A stretch of DNA of 64,000 nucleotides from Ichthyophonus hoferi (lineage: Eukaryota > Opisthokonta > Ichthyosporea > Ichthyophonida > Ichthyophonidae), in the NCBI GenBank assembly GCA_002751075.1, contig NAOQ01000022.1:96862-160861 (forward strand). Reading direction: 5' to 3'. Shown here in pieces: positions 26,585 through 39,859 of this stretch. The position numbers and the translations under genes were made by a program. The notes under the pieces are model-generated. The model did no database searches. It was given only the letters and a program-made list of their open reading frames with translations, and was not told where the DNA came from. The first letter of the stretch is position 1. Each line of letters starts with the position of its first letter.

Positions 26585-27496
26585 GGTAGAATAAAGGAAT
26601 ATATAAATATATATATATACATTTATATATATATATTGGGCTGGGCTGTGGTATACAGAAGTTGTAAAGATTGGCCCACTAGACTCAAACAAAATTACTC
26701 GAATACAGTAATTACATAATTTCGGAATTTTAAAGGTCTAATATTATCTTTCGTGGCTCCAAAATATAGTTTTAAAAGTTTAATGCGTAATGGTGAAGTA
26801 CTTGTATGTTAGCACAATAACAACATCAAATCATGCTAGATTCCATTATTCTAATTTCCGCTAATTATTTTAATATATAATAACAAGATTTCATTAGATT
26901 ATGAATTACTATATGTTCTAAAAGATAATCTCAAATTAATAAAAAATTAATAGCCAATCTAAATAATTTAACTAATATCAATACTACCGGGTAGGCCACA
27001 TGACTATATCCTAGTTATATTTGATTATGATATAATAATGGTATACAGAGTATCACTTATCTGTTTATCTCTCCTACATGCCAATCATATCACTAAGAAT
27101 AATCATAGCATTGCTACCTGTTTTGCCAAGAGAATCTATTCATAGACAGGCTATCTGATTGTATTGACGTTCCATTCCATTGTTCTAATTTGGGAGATAA
27201 TAAAAGTTATTCCAAAAGGTTAGAAACTCCCTCCCTGGAATCGAACCCTAATTCTTCATTACCTGTTGCAACCATGGTAAGCCAATATCTTACCATCGGA
27301 AGTTGATAAAGCAGAAATTTGAATGGATATACTCACTTTAAAAAGTTAAACTGCTTCACAAAGGAAGTCTCAACTGTATTCCCCAGAATTTGCAAGTATA
27401 GTCAAAAAACCGATGCCTGATTTTCTACTAGACGATTATACTGGCAATGTATTGTTTTTACAAACAAAGCTGCATATGTTACAGTACAACAGATTA
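26585..27496. other. Upstream region of the TRAF/PHD gene
   Basis: AT-rich sequence containing the presumed 5' UTR and promoter of the minus-strand gene. A weak tRNA-like B-box (GGTTCGATTCC on the minus strand near 27240) is present without a convincing cloverleaf. No gene is seen. Confidence 0.4.
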
Positions 27497-27662
27497 TCAA
27501 TTTTAGCCCGTGTAGTAATTATTTCACTCGTGTTCCGGGTCGCAGCCCACTATTGCAAGCAGAGAATTTAAGATAAACGCCATAGAGCATTTATCCAGTA
27601 TCATTGCCAAATCAAGAGTCCTCAGTCTGTTTCGGACAGAACCTCTTTATGCTTTCTAAATA
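27497..27662 (+). repeat. Dispersed repeat family C, copy 1
   Basis: About 165 bp clearly related to sequences at 59391 and 61158 (shared ATTGCAAG, CAGTATCA and GGACAGAACCTCTTTAT motifs), all in the same orientation. The family is unknown. It may be part of a solo LTR or another non-coding transposon. Confidence 0.7.
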
Positions 27663-27938
27663 AAGCAACTGGGTAACACTCAAATATCACCGCATCCGTC
27701 AGCTATCAGAGTCAGAGCCAGAGTCAGAGCGAGGAGGAGCCCCTAATATACAGTTTGGTCAACTGATTTCCTTTTTTGTACATTGGGTGCTACAGTAACT
27801 TCTGAATATCATAGAATTATTTAGTGAGCCACAAGCCTATAGCTAAGTAATCACCATGCTAAGGTTCTTTGCATATTCCCTTTTTCATATTTTTTATGCC
27901 CCAAGTGAAATAAACAATCCTCTTAGGCCAAGGAGGAG

Positions 27939-28330
27939 TGTTAAAATAGGAATATTCAATTAACTTGTTTCATGTCTTTATACTGTTGTAATATTTATTG
28001 GTGTTAAATGCCAATCAGTTGATATAGATCAAAATTGAACCTACCAATTTGGCAGTGGTCACACAACACGCGACTAGATAGATCATATATTCTGGAGTCC
28101 AGATTAAGTCATTGCTTAAGCAGTATCTTGCCTGAGACAAGTCCTGCAGACATATTTGGTAATAAAAATATGTATAAACTTGTATGTACTACGTGTATGC
28201 AAAGGGATACGTTAAAACACCATTTAATTTGGTATTACCTCTTCCTCTATGTGAATGTAGGTCACACGTGTCTACTTGATATTCCCAACATAGTGAAAAT
28301 ATTAAATGATAAGAGCTATATAAAGAAACA
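27939..28330 (+). mobile_element. Fossil LTR, family B, copy 1
   Basis: A 392-bp sequence begins TGTTAA and ends AACA. It aligns end to end with the 391-bp sequence at 52016-52406 (shared TGCTAAATGC-like, CATTGCTTA and GGTCACA motifs). A purine run (AAGGAGGAG) immediately precedes it, as expected for a polypurine tract next to a 3' LTR. No target-site duplication is visible. It is an old LTR-element remnant; the family is probably Ty1/copia or Ty3/gypsy type. Confidence 0.7.
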
Positions 28331-30076
28331 CCCGAGTTAATTAATATTAAAAGTATGAATTTTTTTGAAAATGTCCTTATTTATTTCTAATCGTAATTTA
28401 TCTTCCTCTAATTTATCAACGTCTGTTTGTAGATCTGACATGAGTGACGTGTCGGTTCGATTTAAGTGGAGTCAAACCTAATCTCAATCTCTTTTGGTGA
28501 TTGGCATCAATAGATAACGATGCCCTGCCTGTGTTAATCAAACCATGTGTGGAAGTGGAATGTGCGCTGTACCTATGTATATTCCCTAGGATGTTTTCTG
28601 TTTGTTCGCTAGAGGAATCGCTAGACTTAGTTTATTGTGTAGTGTTTTTATTAAATAGGAACTGTTCGAAGCTGCTGTATCTTTGTATAATGTGTTTAGA
28701 GTTTCGGCGCCGTAAAATATAACAGAAGGGAAAGGAAATGTATACAGTCTGCTAGAAATAGTATATAAAGACATAAAAACTATATAAAAATAGTGGTGTT
28801 GAACGTAGTCAGAAACTAATGATTATTGGTTACTATAAAAAGTCCTGTATCAGGATCTCTTTCATTAGCGCAATGTCAAGTTCTCCACATTTTTTAATTG
28901 TGTGCCTAACACAGGTACTAAGATAACGTCCCTATTTTTTTAGCTTATTGAATTTAGAAAATTTTATGTAATAATAATAATAATGCTACAAGATCGTTAA
29001 CTGGAAATGATTAATTGTTCAGATCACCATTGCTTAACTAATTATAGTAAATATATGTACTAAACTGTACTAGCCTTTTGATCTTGATTAAATATAATTA
29101 GAGATATCATGGAATTAATTATGTCATTAATTAATGTCTAAAAACTCAGATGCCAATTGATGCCTCATTATGGAGCTTCTAAATATTTAGAGGTTCAATG
29201 CTATATAACCAATCAGTGTTTTTGTATAAAACATCATGGAGTATTCTATCAAATGCTTATGGTGGTAGAAATCCTTCAACAATACACTACAATACCAAGC
29301 CAATTAACATATAATTAAGAGCAACTCTCTAAAGGTGAAATTGTCAGATCCTTAGAGCCTTCCCCGCCAGATTTCTGTCTGATGCAACTGCATCTTCTTT
29401 GAAGATGTCTTCCTATTTGCATAAGTGTGATTATAATTAATGAGTGATCCCTTTACATACACTGCATTACAGACAGCATTAATTTTAAGTGATCATGAGA
29501 CTGTCCCAATGCTTACTAAACGTATCCACCAACTCATTCTCAATACTAAAGAATGCCAGTTTTTTTTAAAAAATAGTATCCAACTCCTAGGTACTACTAC
29601 CCATTATACCATCTCACCTCCTATTCTTTGATTTTTTAATGCCAGTTCTAGATTTCTTTTCTCCTGACAAGAGAGAGAATCCCAATTAATATACTAAGCC
29701 AGATTCCAATGCCACAGCCAATGCTCACTATTGCTATGCTCTGGCCATCACAAGAAGCAGAGGGAACATTGGGCAGCATACCACTCCTCATACACCAATA
29801 CACCAAGCAAGATCATTATCATATTTGTTATTACTACTATCTCCAATGAGCCTTCGATTACACATACTGGAAATGACAAGGAGACTATGCACTCCTATAA
29901 CAAAATAACATGGATATTGGTAATTCACACAGAACCTGGCACCATCAATGAGTTTTAAATATAGGCTTTGATCCCCAATAATACAACAATTCTCCCCAGC
30001 CTGTGGGTCTGCCACAGGAAATAGAATGATCACAGAAATACTACATATTAAAAATCTTGCTTCTAGCATCAGGGGA

Positions 30077-30256
30077 GTATGGAAGTTAAAAATAAAGGCT
30101 TCTTCAACATTTCATCTCCAGTAACCAGCTTCATTACTGTCTGGATTCTACTTATCATCACTGTGACCAGTCAGGATGACCTGACACAACTTGGCATCCA
30201 CTCTGCTTATCTATATACTCCACTGGATAAATCGTATATATACTGCAATTCCCTAT
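30077..30256 (+). mobile_element. Fossil Ty1/copia-like reverse transcriptase fragment
   Basis: A frame of about 59 codons carries the order PVTSFITV, ILLIITV, QLGIHSAYLYTPLD. This resembles the copia reverse-transcriptase N-terminal region, where a PV...T...LL segment is followed by Q-D-I/V-K-A-F/Y-L. The piece is short, isolated and decayed, and it differs from the corresponding part of the large element at 43.9 kb. It therefore probably comes from another family. Confidence 0.5.
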
Positions 30257-30578
30257 GATAGAAGATGCTGACCACCCAACTTGAATATGAAAACTAGTCT
30301 CATATAAAATGGTTATGGCCCTAATTACTGTTAATGACCATATCTATGATGGCTGCATAGAATTTACTGGTGAATATAATGTTATAAAAATCAGAAAACC
30401 CGTAAAAAGGTTTTGATTCAACTAAATAGTTTGAAATTATTATGTGATTTTAATATTCAAAGTAAGATATAGTATGATTGTGTAAAAAGTGTACTTGATC
30501 TTCATAGGTAAATTTTTTAGAACGATTATAAGAGTAGCATGTCAAATATGGCTCGTTGAAAACCAGTGGCATAATGGA

Positions 30579-30586
30579 TGACGTCA
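30579..30586. promoter_or_regulatory. Perfect CRE palindrome upstream of CDC73
   Basis: TGACGTCA lies 285 bases upstream of the CDC73 start codon. The octamer is the consensus binding site for CREB/ATF bZIP proteins. Single sites can occur by chance, so function is inferred from position only. Confidence 0.45.
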
Positions 30587-30870
30587 TGATGAACGGACGG
30601 AAACAAAAGTAATGAATAACAGTTTCAGTTTTGGTTACATATTTATACAATATATATAATATAGAAAAGCATATCGATAATATATTGGGAGATTATACTG
30701 GTTTATAGTATAAGGCGCAGCTCTGTGCAGTTTTCTTTACTGGTTATTAACCCTAGCCTGTATTATATATACAGGCCTATTTATTTCAAGTAGTAAGTAG
30801 TAAGATAATACTGTAGTTATTTATACTCATACAGCCCTTAGTTGTGTTTAAGAATATTGACATCACAAAA

Positions 30871-33800
30871 ATGTCGAGCGCGGACCCTCTTCAGGTATTG
30901 TTTTAATGTATTACTTGACCTCTCCTCCCCTTTATCATACCTCATCATTGTTTTTTACAAAGGATAGTCTTCCTCCCGTTACCTGAAAAAATGCGCGCGT
31001 ACATATCTATGTATACCTGCAGGTACAAACACTCAGAATATATATATATATACCCTACTAAAAATATACACAAGCTTATCTCATTTATCTTTCTTACCAT
31101 TTATAGTTTTGATACACACCATTAATCATTACTTTCTATCACCTGTAACATTAAACATTTCCTTACATATTTTGTTCTTGATCTGCCTGTCATATGACAA
31201 CATTTATTTCCATAAACCATTAAATACTTTCACCTAGAATTTCCCTCTGTATACCTCTCGTCTACCCTTAACATTCTCTTTTTCTTTAGTTACAAAATTT
31301 GCGCTTGTATTTTCCATCTCTTAATCCTTCCAACTTTTGTGTGATATTCCCATATAGTCTTTTCTTCCACCGTTAGTTCCCCACTCCCTCGGTCACTCAT
31401 TACCTGACTAGGCGTTACACATGAGATTGCAGCGTGAAGGAGAGCCGATTACCTGTTGTTTTTCTTTTTGCAAATGCACAGTGGCAATTATAATATCCCT
31501 TTCTCTTGAAGTCCTTTGTATAACTCACTGTAACAACATGTAACAGTACAATCTACCCTGATATCCTGCCTCTCTCCATACATATTTATACTATATTCTT
31601 GTCTCCTTCACCATCTTTGTGTCTATTTTTTATGTTGACATGTTATGCTACCTAGATCCCTCTCTTATGAAATCTTATCTTTTTTTTCTTTTTCTTACCC
31701 ACATATTCTCTCCTCTCCACAGCTCCTTAGGGAGTACACAATGGCCCACAAACCTGTAAGAGACTCAGGGAAGGACCTTGTATTTGGCGACTTCCTCGTT
31801 GATAAAAAGGTTGTTGGTTGGTGTCAGCCCTGGTCTATGACTCTATATGTAGACATGGTGTTCCATTGGGATAGGGTTGTCTTGCTGAGATGAATAGATA
31901 GAAATAAGTTGTTATAGTAGACCTTTGGAATGATGGAGAACCTGTTGAGATATCAAGGAGGATGTAGAGGGACAAGGATATATAGTAGGATATACTAGGA
32001 TATAGTAAGATAAAATGGTATATAGTATTATAAGATATGATATAGTATGGCATATAGAGTGACAAGAGATCGGTCCCTAGGAATACCAGTAAGTACTAGT
32101 CATATATAGGTTAAATGAGAGGGTTGGATAGAGCCAATGAAACACTTGAACTGTAATCTACTACTAATGACCCTAGCCGTAATATGACTATAATCTACAT
32201 ACAAACATCCTCATGTTGCTGCCAACTTGTACCTTGATACATTTATTATCACATACTCCCTTCCAAACACGCATGTATCTATATTGGTACAGCCAGGGTA
32301 GCACCCAACCCTCCTTACAAGGATGCACACCTACTTGCCATCTAGCTCTAAATGATGTACACATATATGACTTCCATTATGCCTATTGGTTCCATGGTTT
32401 CTCATACTAGTCAAGATCTATAATATAAGTTCCTTTATGACCCACCCCTCTCTATAGGCTACAATATTATTGATATTTTATTGGTATCCAGGTAGAGACC
32501 AATTGGAAATGCAACACAGGGGGGTACTATACCTTAGAAGCTCTATGGTTTGTGCTAAGTCTAGGGTCAGCCCAGCATGGTAGCTACATTGTGGAAGCCA
32601 GAAAGAAAGGTAGCTAATTAGTCTTCCTCTCCCTCTCCCCTGTCTTTCTCTTTATGACCCCCAGTATCTTGCTGCGTACGTTTAATGGAGTGTTTGTATT
32701 AGTGTACAACACTAAGAAATGAGATTCAGGAATCAGAAATGATTAATTTGGTAGACCAATGAGCACACTTTATTCGGAGTATATAGGTAGAGAATCAACA
32801 ATTATATGGTGAACCATGCTATTTTGACCTTGGCCTAATCCCATGCCATGAATGTATTGTGATATCTTATAATATAACATAGTATAGTATCTCGTGCACT
32901 ATCCCACAGCAACCCAATGCTCACTGTCTGCCAACCAGATATCCAGATTGTGACGCTCTTGGATAAAAAGGGAATCATTGCATACCTCAATGGTCAGACC
33001 GACACTAATCCTAACATCGATGTCATGAAAGTGGGCATTGTAGCCCTAGGTACTTACCGCTTTATGTTTGGTTTTATAGATATATATATAGCTAGTTATT
33101 ACTATTGGCTCTTCGCCTTTTCAGTATCCAAGATATATATTATTTTTAGTTGTTACTTCCACTACTATAGACATTATCCTTTCTATTTCTTTCTCAAGAG
33201 CCCGCTCTATATGCCTTCATATCAGCCCTCTTAGTAGTCTAGTAATAGATTTACATCTATAAATAGATTCACTGTTCTTCCCCTATCCGCATGATATACA
33301 TGCAATCGTATTCTGATAGATAACACGGGGGAATATAGCTCGCAAACGACCAGCTGATACAGACAGAGGGGAGGTAGTAAAGAGAAATCGGGTAGGTGAT
33401 GCTGAAAGGCCGACAGGTTGCTGTTTAGTGGATGTTATTATGTTATTATCTCTGTATTTGTAGTTAAATTTTCTTATAATGATCTATGTGTATATGGGTG
33501 TACCTATGTATGTAAGTATGTACGTATAGGGCTATATAGCCTATATTAGGGTCCACGATCCATGCCACTAAGATATCAGGGCAAGGTACCCCCAATATAA
33601 ATATAAGTTGACCCTGCATTCTTCACGTATCTATTATCATATAGCCTATAGAGATTAAACCTGTATAATGCATATTTACGTACAATCACAATCCCACCTA
33701 TGTGTGTTAAACACCAACGACTATTGGTCAATGGATATTATACAGAACATAATTGATTGTGTGTATGTTCATTGGCTGTGCTTCATTTCCTTTAATATAG

Positions 33801-36800
33801 CCTAATATCTGATTGAGTACATGTAGATGGATGATCCATTAAAGCGGCGTTCAATCATTGAGACAGGGAGCGAATCAGGAAAGACGGCTGAAAAAATTAA
33901 GTAAGACCTTTTCTTGTTTATATTTCTTTATAAATTCCTCCATGTTTGGGTAATTTCAATATACCATACCATACCAATACAGGTTACTATGTAAGTCTTG
34001 ATCACATCTCTATTTCCCTCATTAATACTTGTTAGCTGTGGGCCAATGAGTATTAGTTTTCTTACTTTCTTCTGAATGTCGTAGCATTGATTCCTTTGAT
34101 TAATGAAATGATTATTTTACGGCCAACCATTAGATAGGGTTAATGGGAGTCTTTTTTGATGGTTTCTATGATATTTAAATCCTATTTACCCACCACCACT
34201 ATTCAGTACGGCTCTGCGAATAATGCTATATTATGTAACCCGTACACAGATACTATATGTATGCCGTACCATACTATCTATATATTTATATGATCTGTTA
34301 TGATTGTTATGTATTTACTCTAAGCCTTACCCATCCATATTCTCTATCTAGGCCCCTTAGTGAAAAGCTCACCAGGGATAAAATTGCGGAACTGAAGTCG
34401 CGTGTGGCAGCCAAGAGGCAGAAAGAATTTAAACCAGCTACAGAGAAAGATTCCTTGGTAGGTATATAGTGATATAGAGTAAGCTATAGGTAGAGTACGA
34501 TGTATATATGTGTATGGTGTTAGGTGTGGACCAATTCATACCCCAACCATTTATGGTGTTTTAATTACTCATTGGCCAATCAAGCTTTAAAACCACCATG
34601 AAAAGAAAAACAAACTGAAACGTGTGCCTTGATTTACGTACCCTTGGTGCCAATGCTGTCTTTATTGATCTCCTTCTACAGCAACAGCACCAAGATCAAG
34701 ATACTGGGCCTATGAGAGAGATACTGCAGCGTGAGCGTCCGCTTCGTACTAGAGAGACTATTCTTATTAGCAAGGGAAAGGTATATATGAATACATGTAG
34801 CTCTACCTCTCGCCTGAAGCACGTTTTATTATGATTGAATATTACAATACTACACTATAGAATTGTGCTATAAGATTAGAGTGTTATTCTATTGATTTCT
34901 TATATCCTCAAGATAATAATCAACAAGGTCAGGTGAAGGATGAAACATTTGTTTTTAGTTATTAGCAAGGAATACTAGGTTAGTGAAAGATAATCCTATA
35001 TATGGTGCACCCCATATCTGACATATATCATATATCCTCGTTCTATTGGTTGACCTGCTCTTTTAAACAAGCAGGTTATTGCTTGCTTTTGACCGTTATT
35101 AACTACCCGTATATTTTTAATTCTCCCGTATCTTTCTATTTACTTAATATAGTTTGTGGTTACTAATGTTGCAGTCCAGACAGGAGATCAAAACATATTT
35201 TTTTTTTTTATTAACGCATCCCAAATATCATATCCTAATTGATGTATCTATAGTTTATAGAGCAGCCCTATAAAATATTCTTGTTCTAAGCATTGCCTTT
35301 GTCTTTCGTATTATTTATATAATATATGCAATGATCTCAATCTTGACTACCTTATATAGCCTTAATTAATTCGGCCCTTTGGTAAAATGTTCAAAGTGAA
35401 GCAATTCATGGGAACGCACGTATCTTTATTGGAAGCGGTTTTTGTTCTTAAAGCATTCTAAAACGTATGGGTGGGGGATAAAGAGCGATCAAGCCTCATA
35501 TCTATAGTTTGAATTATAGGAATTGTATAGTGGTTGTGGGATAAGATATAAAGCATAAGTAGATAGATAGTCATAGGAGACCAGGACCACGCTATTGTGC
35601 TATACCGTTAATATATATTTATATATATTAAAATCTTAAAAATAAAACCAAAAGTGAAAAATGAAATCAAATGAAATAAAAAAACATAATGGAATGTAAG
35701 CCTGGTCGCGTGAATGATTATATATTGGTTTATCCATGTGATCTATATATCACGTAAACGCTTACCTATTGGTCTGTCTGTGCCATCTTGACAACGTGGT
35801 TAAGAACATATATCATGTGATATTATATATTAATGATTGGATAGATCTAGAAATAGTGTAATCTTATATATCAATGAGTGAATAGATCTGGACCAATGCC
35901 GTCTTACCCGGGTACATAGACGTCTTCTATATATATATATATATATATTGGTAATTATCTCCTTCTCATGGGTCGTACTGTTGCAGTCATTTGAACCAGT
36001 CCTGAAGATACTAGAGAATGTAAAGGCAAAAGAGGATGCTGCCAAGAAGGCTGCAGAGGTGAGTAGGGTGATAGGAGGTAGGATATAGTGTAGAATATAA
36101 TAGGCGATATAACGTAGGATATAATATATAATAAGGGATATAGTAAGGTATATATATATATAGTGTAAGATATAGTTGGGTATATAGTGTAGAATATAGT
36201 GGTGGGATATAGTAGGGAATTTATGCATATGTAGTGTTCATTGTGTGGTCAATTGTTTCACGTATCCTACCTATAAGTCTTCTTGATCTATCGAATCATA
36301 CTATCTGCTTACACTACTTCTTCATGATATATCATCTGCTTGCTTTACCCCTGCTCCTACCTTCTTAGTGCAACCTATATGTAATTTTCGGTAACCTTTT
36401 AGCCACAAGCAGTGACCTGTGTGAGAACTGACACCCCCCGTGATACCCACAGAGGGCCAAACAGCCTATGTACAATCGATATGAGACTACAGGCCAAGAT
36501 GTGTGGAAGGAACATGGTGCCGGTGAGTGTTGATGTTGGTAGTACTACCTCGCCCGTATACCAATAGAATATGTATGCACATGCATACGTACATACATAC
36601 ATTTCATTCAGGACTAAATACTTGATGCATTATGTCCCCCTTCTAACCTGATAGCCTTATTATCCAGAAAATAATGTCTTCAACATGGGTTGAAGTGACA
36701 ATACTAGTGTATATGATGGTGCTGTTAACTATCTCGTGTCACTATTAACCTATGCTCTCTGTTTTATTTCCATAGCAACGGATGAATTCCAGATCGACAC

Positions 36801-39207
36801 TATGGGTGGATTCCTTAGTAGGCCTAAGGCCCCTGAGGCACCAATCAGATCTAGTGGCCCAGTGGTCCCACCAAGGTCTAGCAGGCCTGAGAAACCACAG
36901 AAAGGTGTGTGACGATGATGCATATACTACTATATATATGTTGTTTTATTATCATGTATGCTATAATGCTTACTATGATGTATCTTATCATACCATAATA
37001 CATGCTATCTTCACTTCTGCTCTTGCTGTTGCTATTCCCTCCCTCCTGTTCTATGCTTCGTGTATGACCTTATATGAAGTGGGCACCTTCCTGCTTCACC
37101 CCATCTGTCTCTTTGTATTGAGCTATGATGTAGTCTGTGTGTTGCACTATATTTTATGGGTCTGTTACTACCATCATCTCTACCATACTCACCAATCACA
37201 CCTAGTAACCTGGTATAAACTGGAGTAGAGGGGATTCTTTATATGACTCTATGATATATTTTCCATGGATCGATATCTGAGTATATTGGTGTATAGTACA
37301 TCCCTCCTCTCCCTATATTTTAAGAGGTCTGAAAAGTATTGTTTTAAAGCATTGGACAACTTGTATGGTATAAGATAACGTATAACAGAATGAAACATAG
37401 ATGGTTTAGATTGCAATACTATATCTATAGCAGGAAGGCAAAGCTAACAATGGTTTTACTTGCATACTCCTCAGATGCTACTGTGCCTATTATTGTGGTG
37501 CCCAATTCTCTTTCCTCTCTCATCCATATACATAATGCCAAGGCATTCTTGGAAAATTTACAGTACGTGTTACCTTGCTTCTCTTTCATCAATTTCGTTT
37601 GTCTATGCTTGTTTCCGTATATATGTTGTTTGTTGCATATTGCATATTGGTGTATAGTTTAGCACTTGTGTTGTGTTAGGTTTGTATTTGAATTTGAATT
37701 ATATAAAAAATATATCTATTTTTACATATTCATTATTACTTCTGTTCTACTTTTTATTTTAATAATGCTATTTTTTTATTTAAGATAAGATGCGAAGGAG
37801 TGTCAGATAGAGAAAACATGTAGGTATAACGAGTTTTTATATACACACTACCATTATAAAATATTGTACATCCATATACACTATTCTGCATATCAACTAA
37901 CAAATGCACATTATAGTTTTATGAATGCAGAAGAAGTAGCCAAAGAGAAAGAGGCTAAAGGGAAAGCATATAAGAAGCCTTCCAAAGTTCTTATATACAG
38001 ACCCACTGGAACTATCAAGGTACCCTACCAGGTGGTGGACGATACCACACACTTCACCGAACATGATTGGCAAGTTTCTCTGTTGTTTGTCTTTTTCTCA
38101 ATCATATTCCCCTTCTATCTTTTATGCCCTGCTCCCATAACCTAAAGCTAAGGGCCCTAATAACTTGTTACTGTAGTATTTTGCATTTCTAATGGTATAT
38201 CGGGTAACAATAGGAAGCGGGTAGTGGGTTGTTTCACGTACGGCGCTAAATGGCAGTTCAAAGGTTGGCCTTGGGGTGGTGATCCAGCCGCCATTTTCGG
38301 GTGTGGTAAGCTATGTTTTTCTATATACTTTATATCTCCTTTAACTTCTCCTGTGTCTATCCAGGACTTTCTTTTCTCTTGCATTGTCTTAATAATACTA
38401 GGTTGTTTTCAAATTATTTTTTTCTTTTCCAAGAGTTTGCCTCTGTATGTATACAAATATACAGAAATAGGTACTAGAATGAATCAAGCTGTATATAAGG
38501 TTGTATCACAATAGTCTTTAAGCAGTAATTTTATGGCATAGTGCTGCGCGTAGTGTAGGGATATCTAGTGGGAGGGCAATGTTTCATTGAATGACAAGCC
38601 GTTATAATATTTACAGTTCTTTGTATTATATTGTATTTTTCTTAGAATAGATAGTCTGGATATTGAATACTTGATGTATGATTGAGACAAGATAGATGCC
38701 ATGTATGTGTATATAGGTTATGTCGTGATATGATTAACTGCATATCTTGACTGTCCTTCCGTCCTTTCCCTCTCTCGTGTCCTTCTCCACTCTTACCTTA
38801 CAGTGATGGGTGCTCATCTCATGTTAGATGATCGAACGGCACGAATGGATGACAACATAAAAACCTGGGCGGTTCAAGTTTTAAAGGTCCAGTACCCTAT
38901 TACCCCTTTTTCTCTTCCACCAGCATGCAAGTCTAGTTGTTCATGTAGTACCTTACGATAGCTCATTAATTGTTCTTTTAGTATCTCCTATTTTATCACA
39001 GAAGGCACTCATTATCCCACTGTTATTTTTCTGTTGACCCCTTGTGCATGCGTTCTCATACCACTATCTGATCTAAAATCAATTACGCACTTTCCCTCAC
39101 AGGTCAATCGTACCAAACGTTATCTTGACAAGACAGCAGCATTGATGTTCTGGAATGCGCTAGATGAGTTTTGGGCAAAAAGGCAAACCCATGTTATCTT
39201 GAAATAA
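30871..39207 (+). CDS. CDC73: Parafibromin/Cdc73, Paf1 complex subunit
   Basis: Fifteen exons: 30871-30894, 31723-31809, 32492-32609, 32888-33039, 33827-33900, 34352-34457, 34682-34780, 35987-36058, 36453-36522, 36776-36904, 37475-37562, 37917-38069, 38214-38305, 38804-38886, 39103-39207. The end of exon 4 (33039 or 33049) is chosen for phase. The product is about 483 residues, against 531 in human. The N-terminal domain carries LVFGDFLVDKK, GYYTLEALWFVL and IAYLNGQT. The middle has RDKIAELKSRVAAKR and RERPLRTRETIL. QIDTMGGF precedes the Ras-like C-terminal domain, marked by VPIIVVPNSLSSLI, VPYQVVDD, AKWQFKGWPW and RYLDKTA. Cdc73 is a subunit of the nuclear Paf1 complex, which couples RNA polymerase II elongation to H2B ubiquitination and H3 methylation. 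The intron after exon 12 uses a GC donor. Identification is very firm. Confidence 0.96.
31960..32056. repeat. GATATAGTA-type minisatellite in CDC73 intron
   Basis: Degenerate tandem units of about 10-16 bases built on GGATATAGTA. A second array with the same core lies at 36065-36215 in another intron of the same gene. The shared core suggests a common origin or a shared slippage-prone motif. Confidence 0.75.
35921..35950. repeat. TA dinucleotide run
   Basis: A short alternating TA tract about 37 bases upstream of CDC73 exon 8, in the region where the branch point and polypyrimidine tract would lie. Confidence 0.8.
36065..36218. repeat. GGATATAGT-type minisatellite in CDC73 intron
   Basis: About ten degenerate units around GGATATAGTGTAGAATATA, beginning directly after the donor of exon 8. 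It is related to the array at 31960-32056. Confidence 0.78.
38070..38213 (+). other. CDC73: Probable GC-AG intron of CDC73
   Basis: The upstream exon ends GATTG followed by GCAAGT, and the downstream exon starts after CAATAG. Only this cut restores the conserved tryptophan of the EHDW motif and the phase into KRVVGCF and AKWQFKGWPW. GCAAGT is the typical form of the rare GC donor class. Confidence 0.75.
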
Positions 39208-39859
39208 CTTCAGCTCTTTTCTACACTACATATTACATCTGGACATGTATTACCCTGCTGTTGTACAGTAGCATTTGAACAGTAGCATTTGAAAAAATTT
39301 CTACACCTGGTATCAATATCTTAATGAACCGAATATAATATAGATATATATATATATAGCTTACCCTTATTTATTCTGGGACAAGTGAATTGAAGTGATG
39401 ATTACTAAATAACACATGGATATGAAGCCCCTACAAGGTCTTGATGTGTTATATATTTAGGTTGGTTGTGACAGTAGCAAAGCAGATACTATATCAGTGA
39501 TCTGACAATCGCCGGTTGCTAGACAACTAACTCCATAATGAATTTGTTTTATTTATAGAATGGACTCTAGGTATCTCCTAAAATTGAGAGGTAGACTCTC
39601 ATTGGTGGGCATTGAATAAAAATAAATAAGGTAATTGACAAGTTTAGTTATCAGACTATACTATTATTGTGATCCCCCAGGGGGCATTAGGCAATTGTCG
39701 ATTGTAATCAAGGTTATGCTAGTATCTACGTCATAAATGATTTACCTAGTTTTGTGTGATTCCTCTTGCGACCATCACAATTATTTATGATTCAGATTTT
39801 GATTATTTGCGTGACAAAAACCTATTATGTTATTCGTTGTTATTAGGTATTTGCTATCG
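39208..39859. other. CDC73 3' flank
   Basis: This holds the presumed 3' UTR of CDC73. An AATAAA-like cluster lies near 39617. No gene or element is recognised before the LTR at 39860. Confidence 0.5.

Larger units (their letters stand above)
28331..30870. other. Intergenic region with decayed element sequence and CDC73 upstream region
   Basis: Between LTR B copy 1 and the CDC73 start I see fragmentary open frames at 29440-29631 and 29731-29958 with no family I can name, and a reverse-transcriptase-like fragment at 30077-30256 (listed separately). The last ~500 bases are AT-rich and probably include the CDC73 promoter, with a CRE palindrome at 30579. Confidence 0.5.

Noticed and set aside
27225-27310. 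tRNA gene on the minus strand (B-box GGTTCGATTCC)
   Set aside because: Only the B-box resembles a tRNA. The T-stem and acceptor stem do not pair well and no convincing D-arm is seen. It could be a decayed tRNA-derived repeat.
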